33,194 bases of DNA from Pseudomonadota bacterium (GTDB taxonomy: Bacteria > Desulfobacterota > Desulfobacteria > Desulfobacterales > Desulfosarcinaceae): assembly GCA_023435265.1 (NCBI GenBank), contig JAEYRZ010000156.1, positions 1 to 33,194 of the forward strand. The letters are read 5' to 3'. The position numbers and the translations under genes were made by a program. Positions within the stretch are counted from its first letter, which is position 1. Every line of letters begins with the position of its first letter. Below are positions 6,783 to 13,629 of this stretch, in pieces. Under the pieces are notes generated by a model. It had not been told where the DNA came from and did no database searches. It saw only the letters and a list, made by a program, of their open reading frames with translations.

Positions 6783-7256
6783 ATGTCCGAATTCACCCAT
6801 CTCGACGATCAGGGCCGCGTGCGCATGGTGGACGTCACCGCCAAACGCGCCACCGACCGCCTGGCGCGCGCGCAGGCCGTGGTCCGCATGCAGGCCGAAA
6901 CGCTTGCGCTGATTCAGTCCCAGGGGGTTAAAAAAGGAAACGTGCTGGAGACGGCGCGTATCGCGGGCGTTATGGCCGCCAAGCAGACCGGGCACCTGAT
7001 TCCCATGTGCCACCCGCTCAACCTGACGCACGTGCAGATCGATTTTTTTCCGGACACCAATGCATCGGCCATCCGCATCGAGGCGCTGGCGCGCATCGTC
7101 GCCAACACCGGCGTAGAGATGGAGGCCCTGACGGCGGCCGGGGTGGCTGCGCTGACGATCTATGACATGTGCAAGTCGTACGACCGCGGCATGCGCATCA
7201 CGGACATCCAGCTTTTGGAAAAACGCGGCGGCAAGAGCGGCACATGGCAACGTTGA
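6783..7256 (+). CDS. moaC: Cyclic pyranopterin monophosphate synthase MoaC
   Basis: MoaC converts the MoaA product to cyclic pyranopterin monophosphate in molybdenum cofactor synthesis. The 157-residue protein has the complete catalytic set: K51, H77 in MCHPLN, E112 and E114 in GVEMEAL, and D128 and K131 in TIYDMCKSYDRGM. The start MSEFTHLDDQGRVRMVDVT is typical of the family, and a GAGG element precedes the ATG. moaA is not in the window. The 3' end overlaps the mltA start by 13 nt, so the cell-wall gene is probably translated from the same message. Confidence 0.96.
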   Translation: MSEFTHLDDQGRVRMVDVTAKRATDRLARAQAVVRMQAETLALIQSQGVKKGNVLETARIAGVMAAKQTGHLIPMCHPLNLTHVQIDFFPDTNASAIRIEALARIVANTGVEMEALTAAGVAALTIYDMCKSYDRGMRITDIQLLEKRGGKSGTWQR

Positions 7257-8494
7257 CGGCTCCAGTCCGGATCCGGTGCAAGGCGTTGCGGCCCGGGGCT
7301 GCCGGTATGCTTTGCGCAGCAGTCCTTTTGATCGTGTTCGGCTGCAAGGCCCGCTTCGAACCGGCGCCGGCGCCGCAACCGCTTGTGCGGTTGTCCGTTG
7401 CGGATTACCCCGCGTTCGATGACGACCTCGATTTCGTCCGCCTCGGCGAAGCGGTTTCCAGAAGCATCGCCTATTACCGCCGGCTGCCGGCCGAGCGCAT
7501 GATCCCGTTCGGACCGGACGCCTATCCCGTCCATCATCTGATCCGATCGCTGACCTCCTTTTCCGAGCTTATTGCCGGCCACCCCGACCGCGAAACACTG
7601 AATCGCACCATCCGGGAGGCGTACCGCGTTTACCGCGCCGCGGGCCGTGGTGCCGACGGGCGGGTTCTCTACACGGGCTATTACGAGCCGGAGCTCCCCG
7701 GCAGCGCACAGGCGCGCCCGGACTACCCGATTCCGGTCCTTTCCCGCCCCTCCGACCTGGTGGAGATCGATCTCTCCCCGTTTGCGCCCGACCTGAAGGG
7801 GCGGCGGATCGTCGGGCGCTATGCAGATGGAACCGTCGTGCCCTATCCCGACCGCAGCCAGATCCGCCGCGAGAGCGATCGACTGATTGCGGTCGCATCG
7901 CCGGTGGCCTGGCTGCGGGATGAAATCGATCTACTGATCCTGCAGATCCAGGGGTCGGGACGCATCACCCTGGACGACGGCCGGATGCTGTGCGTGCGCT
8001 ACAACGGCTCCAACGGGCGCCCCTACCAGAGCATCGGCCGCCTGCTGATCGAACAGGGGCACTTGACCCCCGATACCGCCAGCATGCAGCGCATCCGGGA
8101 TTTTCTGCGCCGCAATCCGGAACGACGCGAAGCGATTCTCGACGGCAACCCGCGCTACATTTTTTTCCGCGTCGCCGAGGGCGGACCATTCGGGGCTTTG
8201 AACGAACCGCTGACGCCCCTGCGCTCGATCGCCGTCGATCCCAAGTGCTTTCCGGCCGGAGCGCTGGCCTTCGCCCAGTTGCCGACACCCCGCGTGGATG
8301 ACGCCGGCGGGATCGCATCCTGGCGAACCCACAACGGATTCGTTCTGGCGCAGGACAGCGGCAGCGCCATCCAGGGGACCGGGCGGGCCGACTTTTTCTG
8401 GGGGAGCGGGCTTGCGGCCGAAACCGCCGCCGGCCACCTCAAGCATCCCGGCGAACTCTTTTTTATCGTTCTGCAGGACGATACACGCCAGTGA
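7244..8494 (+). CDS. mltA: Membrane-bound lytic murein transglycosylase A (MltA), lipoprotein
   Basis: MltA cleaves peptidoglycan glycan strands, leaving 1,6-anhydromuramyl ends, while anchored to the outer membrane. From the ATG at 7244 the protein has 416 residues. A positively charged N-terminus is followed by a hydrophobic run (MLCAAVLLIVFG) and a lipobox-like VFGC with Cys34. The MltA domain shows VLYTGYYEPELPGS and LILQIQGSGRITLDDG, and the C-terminal 3D domain shows LAQDSGSAIQGTGRADFFWG with Asp371 and Asp383. The open frame extends further upstream in moaC, but the leader starting at 7244 makes a sensible signal peptide. It overlaps moaC by 13 nt. Confidence 0.93.
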   Translation: MATLTAPVRIRCKALRPGAAGMLCAAVLLIVFGCKARFEPAPAPQPLVRLSVADYPAFDDDLDFVRLGEAVSRSIAYYRRLPAERMIPFGPDAYPVHHLIRSLTSFSELIAGHPDRETLNRTIREAYRVYRAAGRGADGRVLYTGYYEPELPGSAQARPDYPIPVLSRPSDLVEIDLSPFAPDLKGRRIVGRYADGTVVPYPDRSQIRRESDRLIAVASPVAWLRDEIDLLILQIQGSGRITLDDGRMLCVRYNGSNGRPYQSIGRLLIEQGHLTPDTASMQRIRDFLRRNPERREAILDGNPRYIFFRVAEGGPFGALNEPLTPLRSIAVDPKCFPAGALAFAQLPTPRVDDAGGIASWRTHNGFVLAQDSGSAIQGTGRADFFWGSGLAAETAAGHLKHPGELFFIVLQDDTRQ

Positions 8495-8541
8495 CGGATG
8501 GTGTCCGAAGCGCATAACCCCTTTTGATACCAAGACTTTCC

Positions 8542-8570
8542 TTGACATAAGCAATGAGAAGCCATAAATA
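8542..8570 (+). promoter_or_regulatory. Candidate sigma-70 promoter for tatA-tatC
   Basis: A perfect -35 box TTGACA (8542-8547) is followed after 17 nt by TAAATA (8565-8570), a weak -10. It lies 80 nt before tatA in a short gap after mltA. The position and -35 match support it; the -10 is poor. Confidence 0.35.
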
Positions 8571-8648
8571 ACAGGCTGTTTTTCGGCTTTTGCCGCCGCG
8601 CATCGGCGGCGTATGCAGCGAAGAACAATCCCTTTCAGGAGAATATAG

Positions 8649-9056
8649 ATGTTTGGAATCGGAATGCCGGAAATGATCCTGATTCTGGCCGTGGCATTGA
8701 TCGTGTTCGGCCCCAAAAAGCTTCCCGAGTTGGGCAAGTCGCTGGGCCGCGCGCTCGGCGAATTCAAGCGCGCTACCAATGATATCAAGGAAAGCATTCA
8801 AATCGATACGGGACTCAACGACGTCCGCGACAAGTTCAAGGATATGGGCAAGGACCTCAAGCGCGCCATGGATGAGACGCCGGCCGGAACCGGCGACAAA
8901 GCGCAGGAAACATCCGCCAAAGATCCCTTGAACGATGTTCAGCGCGCCTTCTCGCAAATGAATGCGGAGCAGCCGCAGGCCGGGACCGGGGAGCCGGAAC
9001 AGACTCCGGACGACCCGAATAAACCGGTCCGTCCCCAGGACAAAAACACCCCATGA
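8649..9056 (+). CDS. tatA: Twin-arginine translocase subunit TatA/TatB family
   Basis: The protein has one N-terminal membrane helix (about residues 7-20, MPEMILILAVALIVF), the hinge FGPKKLPELG, and then an amphipathic helix (KSLGRALGEFKRATNDIKES). The long polar Pro/Glu/Thr-rich tail to residue 135 is of the length seen in TatB-like proteins. With TatC it exports folded proteins carrying twin-arginine signals, such as periplasmic molybdoenzymes and hydrogenases. AGGAG lies about 8 nt before the ATG. The stop overlaps the tatC start (ATGA). Only one TatA-type gene is present here, so it may serve as both TatA and TatB, or another copy may lie elsewhere. Confidence 0.92.
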   Translation: MFGIGMPEMILILAVALIVFGPKKLPELGKSLGRALGEFKRATNDIKESIQIDTGLNDVRDKFKDMGKDLKRAMDETPAGTGDKAQETSAKDPLNDVQRAFSQMNAEQPQAGTGEPEQTPDDPNKPVRPQDKNTP

Positions 9057-9826
9057 GCGAAGAGGAACGGCTACCCTTTACCGCCCATCTGGAAGAACTT
9101 CGCCAGCGGCTGATCAAGAGCGCCATCGCCGTCGCGGTGGGTTTTGGGGCCGCCTACTTCTTCAAGGAGCAGCTGTTTTACATCCTGGTGCTGCCGCTCA
9201 AGCAGGTCATGCAGAGCGGCGACACCCTGATCTACACCAGCCTGCCCGAAGCGTTCTTCACGTTTTTGAAAACCGCCTTCATCGCGGGGCTCATGCTGGC
9301 TTCTCCCGTGCTGCTCTACCAGTTCTGGATGTTCGTCGCCCCCGGGCTTTACGATCGCGAGAGACGCCTGCTGCTGCCCATCGTCGTCCTCTCGACATTC
9401 TTCTTCGTGGGCGGCGCGCTGTTCGGTTATTTTTTCGTATTCCCGCTCGGATTCCAATTCTTCCTCAGTTTCGCGACCGAGACCATCCGGCCCCTGCCGT
9501 CGATGAAGGAATATTTGAGCCTCGCCTCCAAGATGCTGCTGGCCTTCGGCCTTGCCTTCGAGCTGCCGTTGGTCCTGACCTTTCTGGCCCGGCTGGGCAT
9601 CGTCACGGTCGACTTCCTGAAGCGCCAGCGCAAGTATGCCATTCTGCTGATATTTATTTTTGCCGCGATCCTGACGCCGCCGGATGTGGTGAGCCAGGTG
9701 TTGATGGCCGCGCCGATGATGGTGCTGTACGAAATCAGTATTCTCGGCGCCAGGATTTTCGGGCGCGCGAAAGCGACCGAAGCTGAGGAACCACCGTCGG
9801 AAGACACCCCTCCAGATCGCTTGTAG
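9053..9826 (+). CDS. tatC: Sec-independent protein translocase TatC
   Basis: TatC is the polytopic receptor for twin-arginine signal peptides. The 257-residue protein shows the family start PFTAHLEELRQRLIKS with the conserved Glu region, several hydrophobic helices (for example LMLASPVLLYQFWMFVAPGL), then FVFPLGFQFFLSF, and the late signature FAAILTPPDVVSQ. Six membrane segments can be traced. A charged, Pro/Glu-rich tail ends the protein. It overlaps tatA by 4 nt. Confidence 0.97.
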   Translation: MSEEERLPFTAHLEELRQRLIKSAIAVAVGFGAAYFFKEQLFYILVLPLKQVMQSGDTLIYTSLPEAFFTFLKTAFIAGLMLASPVLLYQFWMFVAPGLYDRERRLLLPIVVLSTFFFVGGALFGYFFVFPLGFQFFLSFATETIRPLPSMKEYLSLASKMLLAFGLAFELPLVLTFLARLGIVTVDFLKRQRKYAILLIFIFAAILTPPDVVSQVLMAAPMMVLYEISILGARIFGRAKATEAEEPPSEDTPPDRL

Positions 9827-9896
9827 ACCATGATTCATCCCCGAGCGTCTACATGCTTCGGATCGAACCGGAAGATGCGGAAGATCTGCTTGCGTA

Positions 9897-9923
9897 TTGA
9901 CAGGCGGGGGGTGGCTTGATAGT
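9897..9923 (+). promoter_or_regulatory. Candidate promoter for cytochrome c3
   Basis: TTGACA (9897-9902) is followed after 15 nt by GATAGT (9918-9923), which matches four of six -10 positions. The gap is shorter than the ideal 17 nt. It lies 50 nt before the cytochrome start, in the only gap between tatC and that gene. Confidence 0.3.
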
Positions 9924-9972
9924 TAATTTTGCCATTTATCGGGGATCATCAACCAAGAAGGAGGTGGAGAAA

Positions 9973-10416
9973 ATGAAACGATCGATCGGGATGGCCGTCT
10001 TCATCGCCGTGCTGAGCCTTTTCTTCGCGGCCGCGATTTACGCCGCGGCAAAGGCACCGGACGTCATCGACATGAAGGCGCCGTATGAACACACCAAGAG
10101 CAGCGTCAAATTCACCCATCAGAAGCATGCGACCGATTACAAGCTGGGCTGCGGGGAGTGCCATCATGACGACAAGGGCAAGCCGCTCACCAACCTTAAG
10201 GAAGGCGATGCGGTGAAAAGCTGCTTTGAATGCCACAACAAGCCGGGCGAATTGAAGGGCAAGAAAGCCGAAGGGCTCTCCAAGGCCGACAAGCTGGCCT
10301 ACCATGCCAACGCCCTGCACGACAACTGTATCGGCTGCCACAAAACTTTCAACAAGGAAAACAAGACCACTGCGGCGCCGACCAAATGCACCGACTGCCA
10401 TCCGAAAGAAAAATAG
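9973..10416 (+). CDS. Periplasmic tetrahaem cytochrome c3 (class III)
   Basis: The precursor has 147 residues. A basic N-terminus (MKRSIGM) and a hydrophobic core (AVFIAVLSLFFAAAIYAAA) form a Sec signal peptide with likely cleavage after the Ala run. The mature part has exactly four CxxCH haem sites (CGECH, CFECH, CIGCH, CTDCH) plus other His residues in KFTHQKH and YHANALH that can act as sixth ligands. Cytochrome c3 shuttles electrons between periplasmic hydrogenases or formate dehydrogenases and membrane complexes in sulfate reducers. The ATG at 9973 is chosen because a strong AAGGAGGTG lies at 9957-9966. The gene stands alone, with its own terminator. Confidence 0.95.
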   Translation: MKRSIGMAVFIAVLSLFFAAAIYAAAKAPDVIDMKAPYEHTKSSVKFTHQKHATDYKLGCGECHHDDKGKPLTNLKEGDAVKSCFECHNKPGELKGKKAEGLSKADKLAYHANALHDNCIGCHKTFNKENKTTAAPTKCTDCHPKEK

Positions 10417-10437
10417 ACTGAACGAACGAATTCGAGA

Positions 10438-10472
10438 AAGCCGTTCGCCGCACCCGGCGAACGGCTTTTTTA
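10438..10472 (+). terminator. Strong rho-independent terminator after cytochrome c3
   Basis: A perfect 13-bp stem (10438-10450 with 10455-10467) encloses the 4-nt loop CACC and is followed by a T-run. It sits 21 nt after the cytochrome stop. Confidence 0.95.
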
Positions 10473-10621
10473 TTTATCTTAGCACACGTTTTCAAATTCG
10501 ATAGCGTATCGCCACCCGGCCGGCAGATCATTTTCGCGCAGAGGCGCCGAAAACGTAAAGATGTTCTCATCATCCATAACGTACTGCCTGAAAAATCCGT
10601 TTGGGTGCATATCGACCGGTC

Positions 10622-10693
10622 TCGGGGTCGGGATCAGTATCGGAATCGGGTATCGATATCCAATTTCGATTGCGATTGCGATCCCGACCCCGA
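10622..10693. repeat. Long imperfect palindrome, copy 2 of the GGGTCG/ATCG repeat family
   Basis: The ends are a perfect 14-bp inverted repeat, TCGGGGTCGGGATC at 10622-10635 and GATCCCGACCCCGA at 10680-10693. The interior (TATCGGAATCGGG... against ...TTTCGATTGCGATTGC) continues to pair imperfectly, so the 72 bp can fold into one long hairpin. It lies between the convergent cytochrome c3 and ubiB genes. There is no T-run on either side. Its unit vocabulary is shared with 1651-1707 and 15831-15950. Confidence 0.75.
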
Positions 10694-10728
10694 TGATATG
10701 CTACGATGCTTAAAATATATGTATTCAG

Positions 10729-12414
10729 TTACAATTTTCCCGACCGGAAGATGGAGATGACCAGCCACAGCCCGAGCAACGTGGCGATGATGTAGCCGGC
10801 GATTCCGAGGATGTCGGTGATCGCCAGCGCCTGCAGCCCCCAGCGTTCCAGGGAAAACAGCATGATGCTTTTCGCCGAATTGAGAATCAGGGCGGCGGCG
10901 ATCAGGGATGCCGCGATCACCAGTCCGACCGTCAGGCGGTTCAGGCCCGATTCCAGTTTGCGGGCGGCCTGGTCCAGACCGGCATGATCCAGGGCCAGAC
11001 GGTGATCGCCGCGCGCCAGACGCCGGATGAATTCATGCGTCAGCCGGGGCATGCCGCGCAGCAGGCTGCCCGCGGCTTTGGCGTCGCGGCCCATGTTTTT
11101 GAGGATTTTGCGCGCCTCGTAGCCGCGTTCCAGCAGGCGCCGGGCATACGGCCGGGTCACTTCCAGCAGGCTGGCCTCGGAATCGAGGATTTTGCCCAGG
11201 GCCTCGGTCTGGATGAAGGTCTTGAGCAGCAGCAGAAGGTTGCGCGGCAGCCGGATCTGATACTTGAACACCAGCCGCATCACCTGCTCGTATACATCCT
11301 TGACCGATATCGTCTTCAGTGAGCGGCCGTAGAACGGTTCGCTGACATCTTTGAGGTCGCTGCGGAACTGGGTGAGGTTCATGTGCTGGCCGTCGATCAA
11401 CCCGGCGGCTTCGAAAGCGTCCAGCACCATGTCATAGTCGTGCTCGGCAAAGCCCAGGAAGACGTTGGCGATCTGCAGCATGGTCTCTTCATCCAGATAG
11501 CCCACGATGCCGAAATCGACCAGGCTGACCCGGCCGTCGCGCATCACCAGGGTATTGCCCGGATGCGGATCGGCGTGGAACACGCCGACCTCCATGAGCT
11601 GGCGCGAAAAGGAACGCAGGCCGATAAGGGCAACCTCCTGCGGATCGATGCCGTGGCTGCGGATCTCGGCAACATGATCCATCTTGATGCCTTCGATGTG
11701 CTCCATGACCAGCACCGACTTGGTGGTGGCGGCCCAGAATACCTTGGGGATATAGATTTCCTCGCTCTGCTCGAAGCTGCGCGCGAAGCGTTCGATATGC
11801 CCGGCTTCGATGAGCATATCCAGCTCGCGGAAAATGGTGCGCTCGAACTCCTTGACCAGATTGGCGAGACCCAGCACGCGGCTCAAATCGGAGCTTTTTT
11901 CCAGGCGGGCGGCGAAATAGTACATGAGCTGGAGATCGGCGCGGATGCGCTTTTCGATTCCGGGCCGGATCACCTTTACGGCGACGCGCTCGCCGCTTTT
12001 CAGCCGGGCGCTGTGCACCTGCGCCACCGAGGCCGCCGCCATGGCGGTCTCGTCGATCGATTCGAATAGGGTCTCCAGCGGCCGCCCCAATTCGCTTTCG
12101 ATGACGGCGCGAATGCCGGCAAACGGCACCGGCGGCACGCTGTCCTGCAGCTTGCTCAATTCCTCGATATAGTCGGGTGGAAAGATATCGGCCCGCGTGC
12201 TCATCAGCTGTCCCAGTTTGATGAAGCTGGGGCCCAGTTCTTCCAGCGCCCGGCGGACTCGCGCCGGATCTGGGAGCCCGCTCTTCACGCGGTTGTGGCG
12301 CCGGCCCACGGCGCGATCGACGATTTCGCCCAGGCCGTGTTTGATCAGTACGCGGGAGATGGTGCCGAAATGGCGGATGCCGCGCAAACGTCGACCCGTG
12401 AAGGGAATTGACAT
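10729..12414 (-). CDS. UbiB/ABC1 (AarF) family atypical kinase with C-terminal membrane helices
   Basis: UbiB-family proteins are atypical kinases or ATPases needed for quinone and lipid homeostasis. The 561-residue protein shows the family KxGQ motif in SFIKLGQLMSTRADIFPP (64-80), the Ala-rich nucleotide loop AAASVAQVHSA (126-136), the invariant Lys in VAVKVIRPG (K147), the catalytic HADPHPGNTLV and the metal-binding LVDFGIVGYL. Two hydrophobic helices end the protein (LTVGLVIAASLIAAALIL and IAGYIIATLLGLWLVISIF). It is the last gene of the minus-strand run that starts at fadH, 39 nt after the zinc-ribbon gene. A sulfate reducer would contain menaquinone, so a role in that pathway is possible but not shown. 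Confidence 0.93.
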   Translation of the reverse strand: MSIPFTGRRLRGIRHFGTISRVLIKHGLGEIVDRAVGRRHNRVKSGLPDPARVRRALEELGPSFIKLGQLMSTRADIFPPDYIEELSKLQDSVPPVPFAGIRAVIESELGRPLETLFESIDETAMAAASVAQVHSARLKSGERVAVKVIRPGIEKRIRADLQLMYYFAARLEKSSDLSRVLGLANLVKEFERTIFRELDMLIEAGHIERFARSFEQSEEIYIPKVFWAATTKSVLVMEHIEGIKMDHVAEIRSHGIDPQEVALIGLRSFSRQLMEVGVFHADPHPGNTLVMRDGRVSLVDFGIVGYLDEETMLQIANVFLGFAEHDYDMVLDAFEAAGLIDGQHMNLTQFRSDLKDVSEPFYGRSLKTISVKDVYEQVMRLVFKYQIRLPRNLLLLLKTFIQTEALGKILDSEASLLEVTRPYARRLLERGYEARKILKNMGRDAKAAGSLLRGMPRLTHEFIRRLARGDHRLALDHAGLDQAARKLESGLNRLTVGLVIAASLIAAALILNSAKSIMLFSLERWGLQALAITDILGIAGYIIATLLGLWLVISIFRSGKL

Positions 12415-12453
12415 GTCACTCCTTTGAGGCGCTCGGCCCGGTATTCATCCGCT

Positions 12454-12687
12454 TCACCCGGCAGCTCCGACGCGGGTCCAGCGGCGGCCGATTTCTTCCA
12501 GTTTCTGCGGATCGGCCACATAGCGCTCCACGAGTCCGCAATCGAGGCAGACGTAGTTGTCCAGCGCCGCCAGCGAGGTGAGGCTTACCGGAATGGAATT
12601 GCTGCCGAAAGGTCCGCTTTTCAAGGGCAGCTCCCCGGCCGTGTAAATCCGGGTCGACTGGCATTTGGGGCAGACTCCTTTTTTCAT
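12454..12687 (-). CDS. Small zinc-ribbon protein, function unknown
   Basis: The 77-residue product has two Cys pairs, CPKC near the N-terminus and CLDC in NYVCLDCGLVERYV, the layout of a zinc ribbon. The segment between them is moderately hydrophobic (NSIPVSLTSLAALDNY). The ATG at 12687 is chosen because an ideal GAGGAG lies 6-7 nt before it; a further in-frame ATG at 12714 lacks this. Similar small ribbon proteins are often annotated as nucleic-acid-binding, but the sequence alone does not show this. It lies between the CheR-like gene and ubiB, all on the minus strand. Confidence 0.8.
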   Translation of the reverse strand: MKKGVCPKCQSTRIYTAGELPLKSGPFGSNSIPVSLTSLAALDNYVCLDCGLVERYVADPQKLEEIGRRWTRVGAAG

Positions 12688-12828
12688 ATCGGGCTCCTCG
12701 TTCAGATCGTTCACGCATGTGTCGGTTGCGGCAAGTTATGGCGTAGCCGGCGCGGAATGTCAATGTGGACGGCCTTCGGTCAGAAAGCACCGGGCGGCGG
12801 GCTCCTTTATCCGCCGGCGCTGCTTCGT

Positions 12829-13620
12829 TCAGCGTTTGCGATAGAGCCAGGGACATTCGAGATCCCGCACAAGACGGTCATCCACGCCCGGGGGGGGTTG
12901 CTCATGCGAGCCCACGGCCAGCCATCCACCGGTTGCCAGGGCCGCTTCGATCCTCGTAAAAGCCTCCAGCAGCAGCTTTCCCTGGTAATAGGTCAGCAGG
13001 CTGTTGCGCAGCAGGATCAAATGGAACGGATCCGCATCCGGAGGCCCGGTCAGGAAATCGTGCCGCCGCCAGCGGATGTCAGCCTGCAGGACCGGCCGGA
13101 CACGATACCGGCGCCCGCCATGCAGCGCAACGAAGAAGCGTTCGCGCCACTCGGGCGGCAATTCCTTCAGGCTGCCGCGGTCATACACCCCCTGTTCGGC
13201 GCGCATGAGGCAGTCCGCCCGGAGATCGGTGGCCAGAATCGTAAGCGGCGGCGGGTCCAGCGTCAGTAGGATCAGGGCGACGGTATAAGCTTCCTCACCG
13301 TTGGCGCATCCCGCCGACCAGGCCCGCAGGCCGCCGGGAAAGCGCAGGGCGAGTTCCGGCAGGCAGCGTTCCCGGAGACAGCGCCACATCCCACGGTCGC
13401 GCATGAACCGGCTGATGGTCACCGAAAGATGCTGCCGGCAGGTTTCGCGAACGGCCGGCTGCCGCTCGATCAGAATCAGGTACTCCGCAAAGCTGCCGCA
13501 GCCCAGTTCCTCCATGTGGCGCCGGATGCGCTTTTTGACCCCGCGGCGCACCTTGCGGTAACCGGCCCAGGGGCGGTCGAAACGGTCGAGCAGTCGCTTG
13601 AATTCGGTGTCGTCGAGCAT
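12829..13620 (-). CDS. CheR-type methyltransferase, divergent
   Basis: CheR enzymes transfer methyl groups from S-adenosylmethionine to glutamates of chemoreceptors. This 263-residue protein has the CheR order: an all-alpha N-terminal domain, VTISRFMRDRGMWRCL (68-83) in place of the usual VTxFFRDxxxW, the SAM-binding motif I AWSAGCANGEEAYTVAL (100-116), ATDLRADCL, YDRGSLKELPPEW and HDFL. The usual FCRNVLIYF is changed to LLRNSLLTYY, losing the Cys. No other chemotaxis gene is in the window. It begins 10 nt after the fadH stop, with GAGG about 7 nt before the ATG, so co-transcription with fadH is likely. The substrate may not be a chemoreceptor. Confidence 0.82.
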   Translation of the reverse strand: MLDDTEFKRLLDRFDRPWAGYRKVRRGVKKRIRRHMEELGCGSFAEYLILIERQPAVRETCRQHLSVTISRFMRDRGMWRCLRERCLPELALRFPGGLRAWSAGCANGEEAYTVALILLTLDPPPLTILATDLRADCLMRAEQGVYDRGSLKELPPEWRERFFVALHGGRRYRVRPVLQADIRWRRHDFLTGPPDADPFHLILLRNSLLTYYQGKLLLEAFTRIEAALATGGWLAVGSHEQPPPGVDDRLVRDLECPWLYRKR

Positions 13621-13629
13621 TCCGCGGCC

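Noticed and set aside
9911..9932. Possible sigma-54 promoter (TGGC ... TTGCC) before cytochrome c3
   Set aside because: The GG and GC elements are 16 nt apart instead of the required 10.
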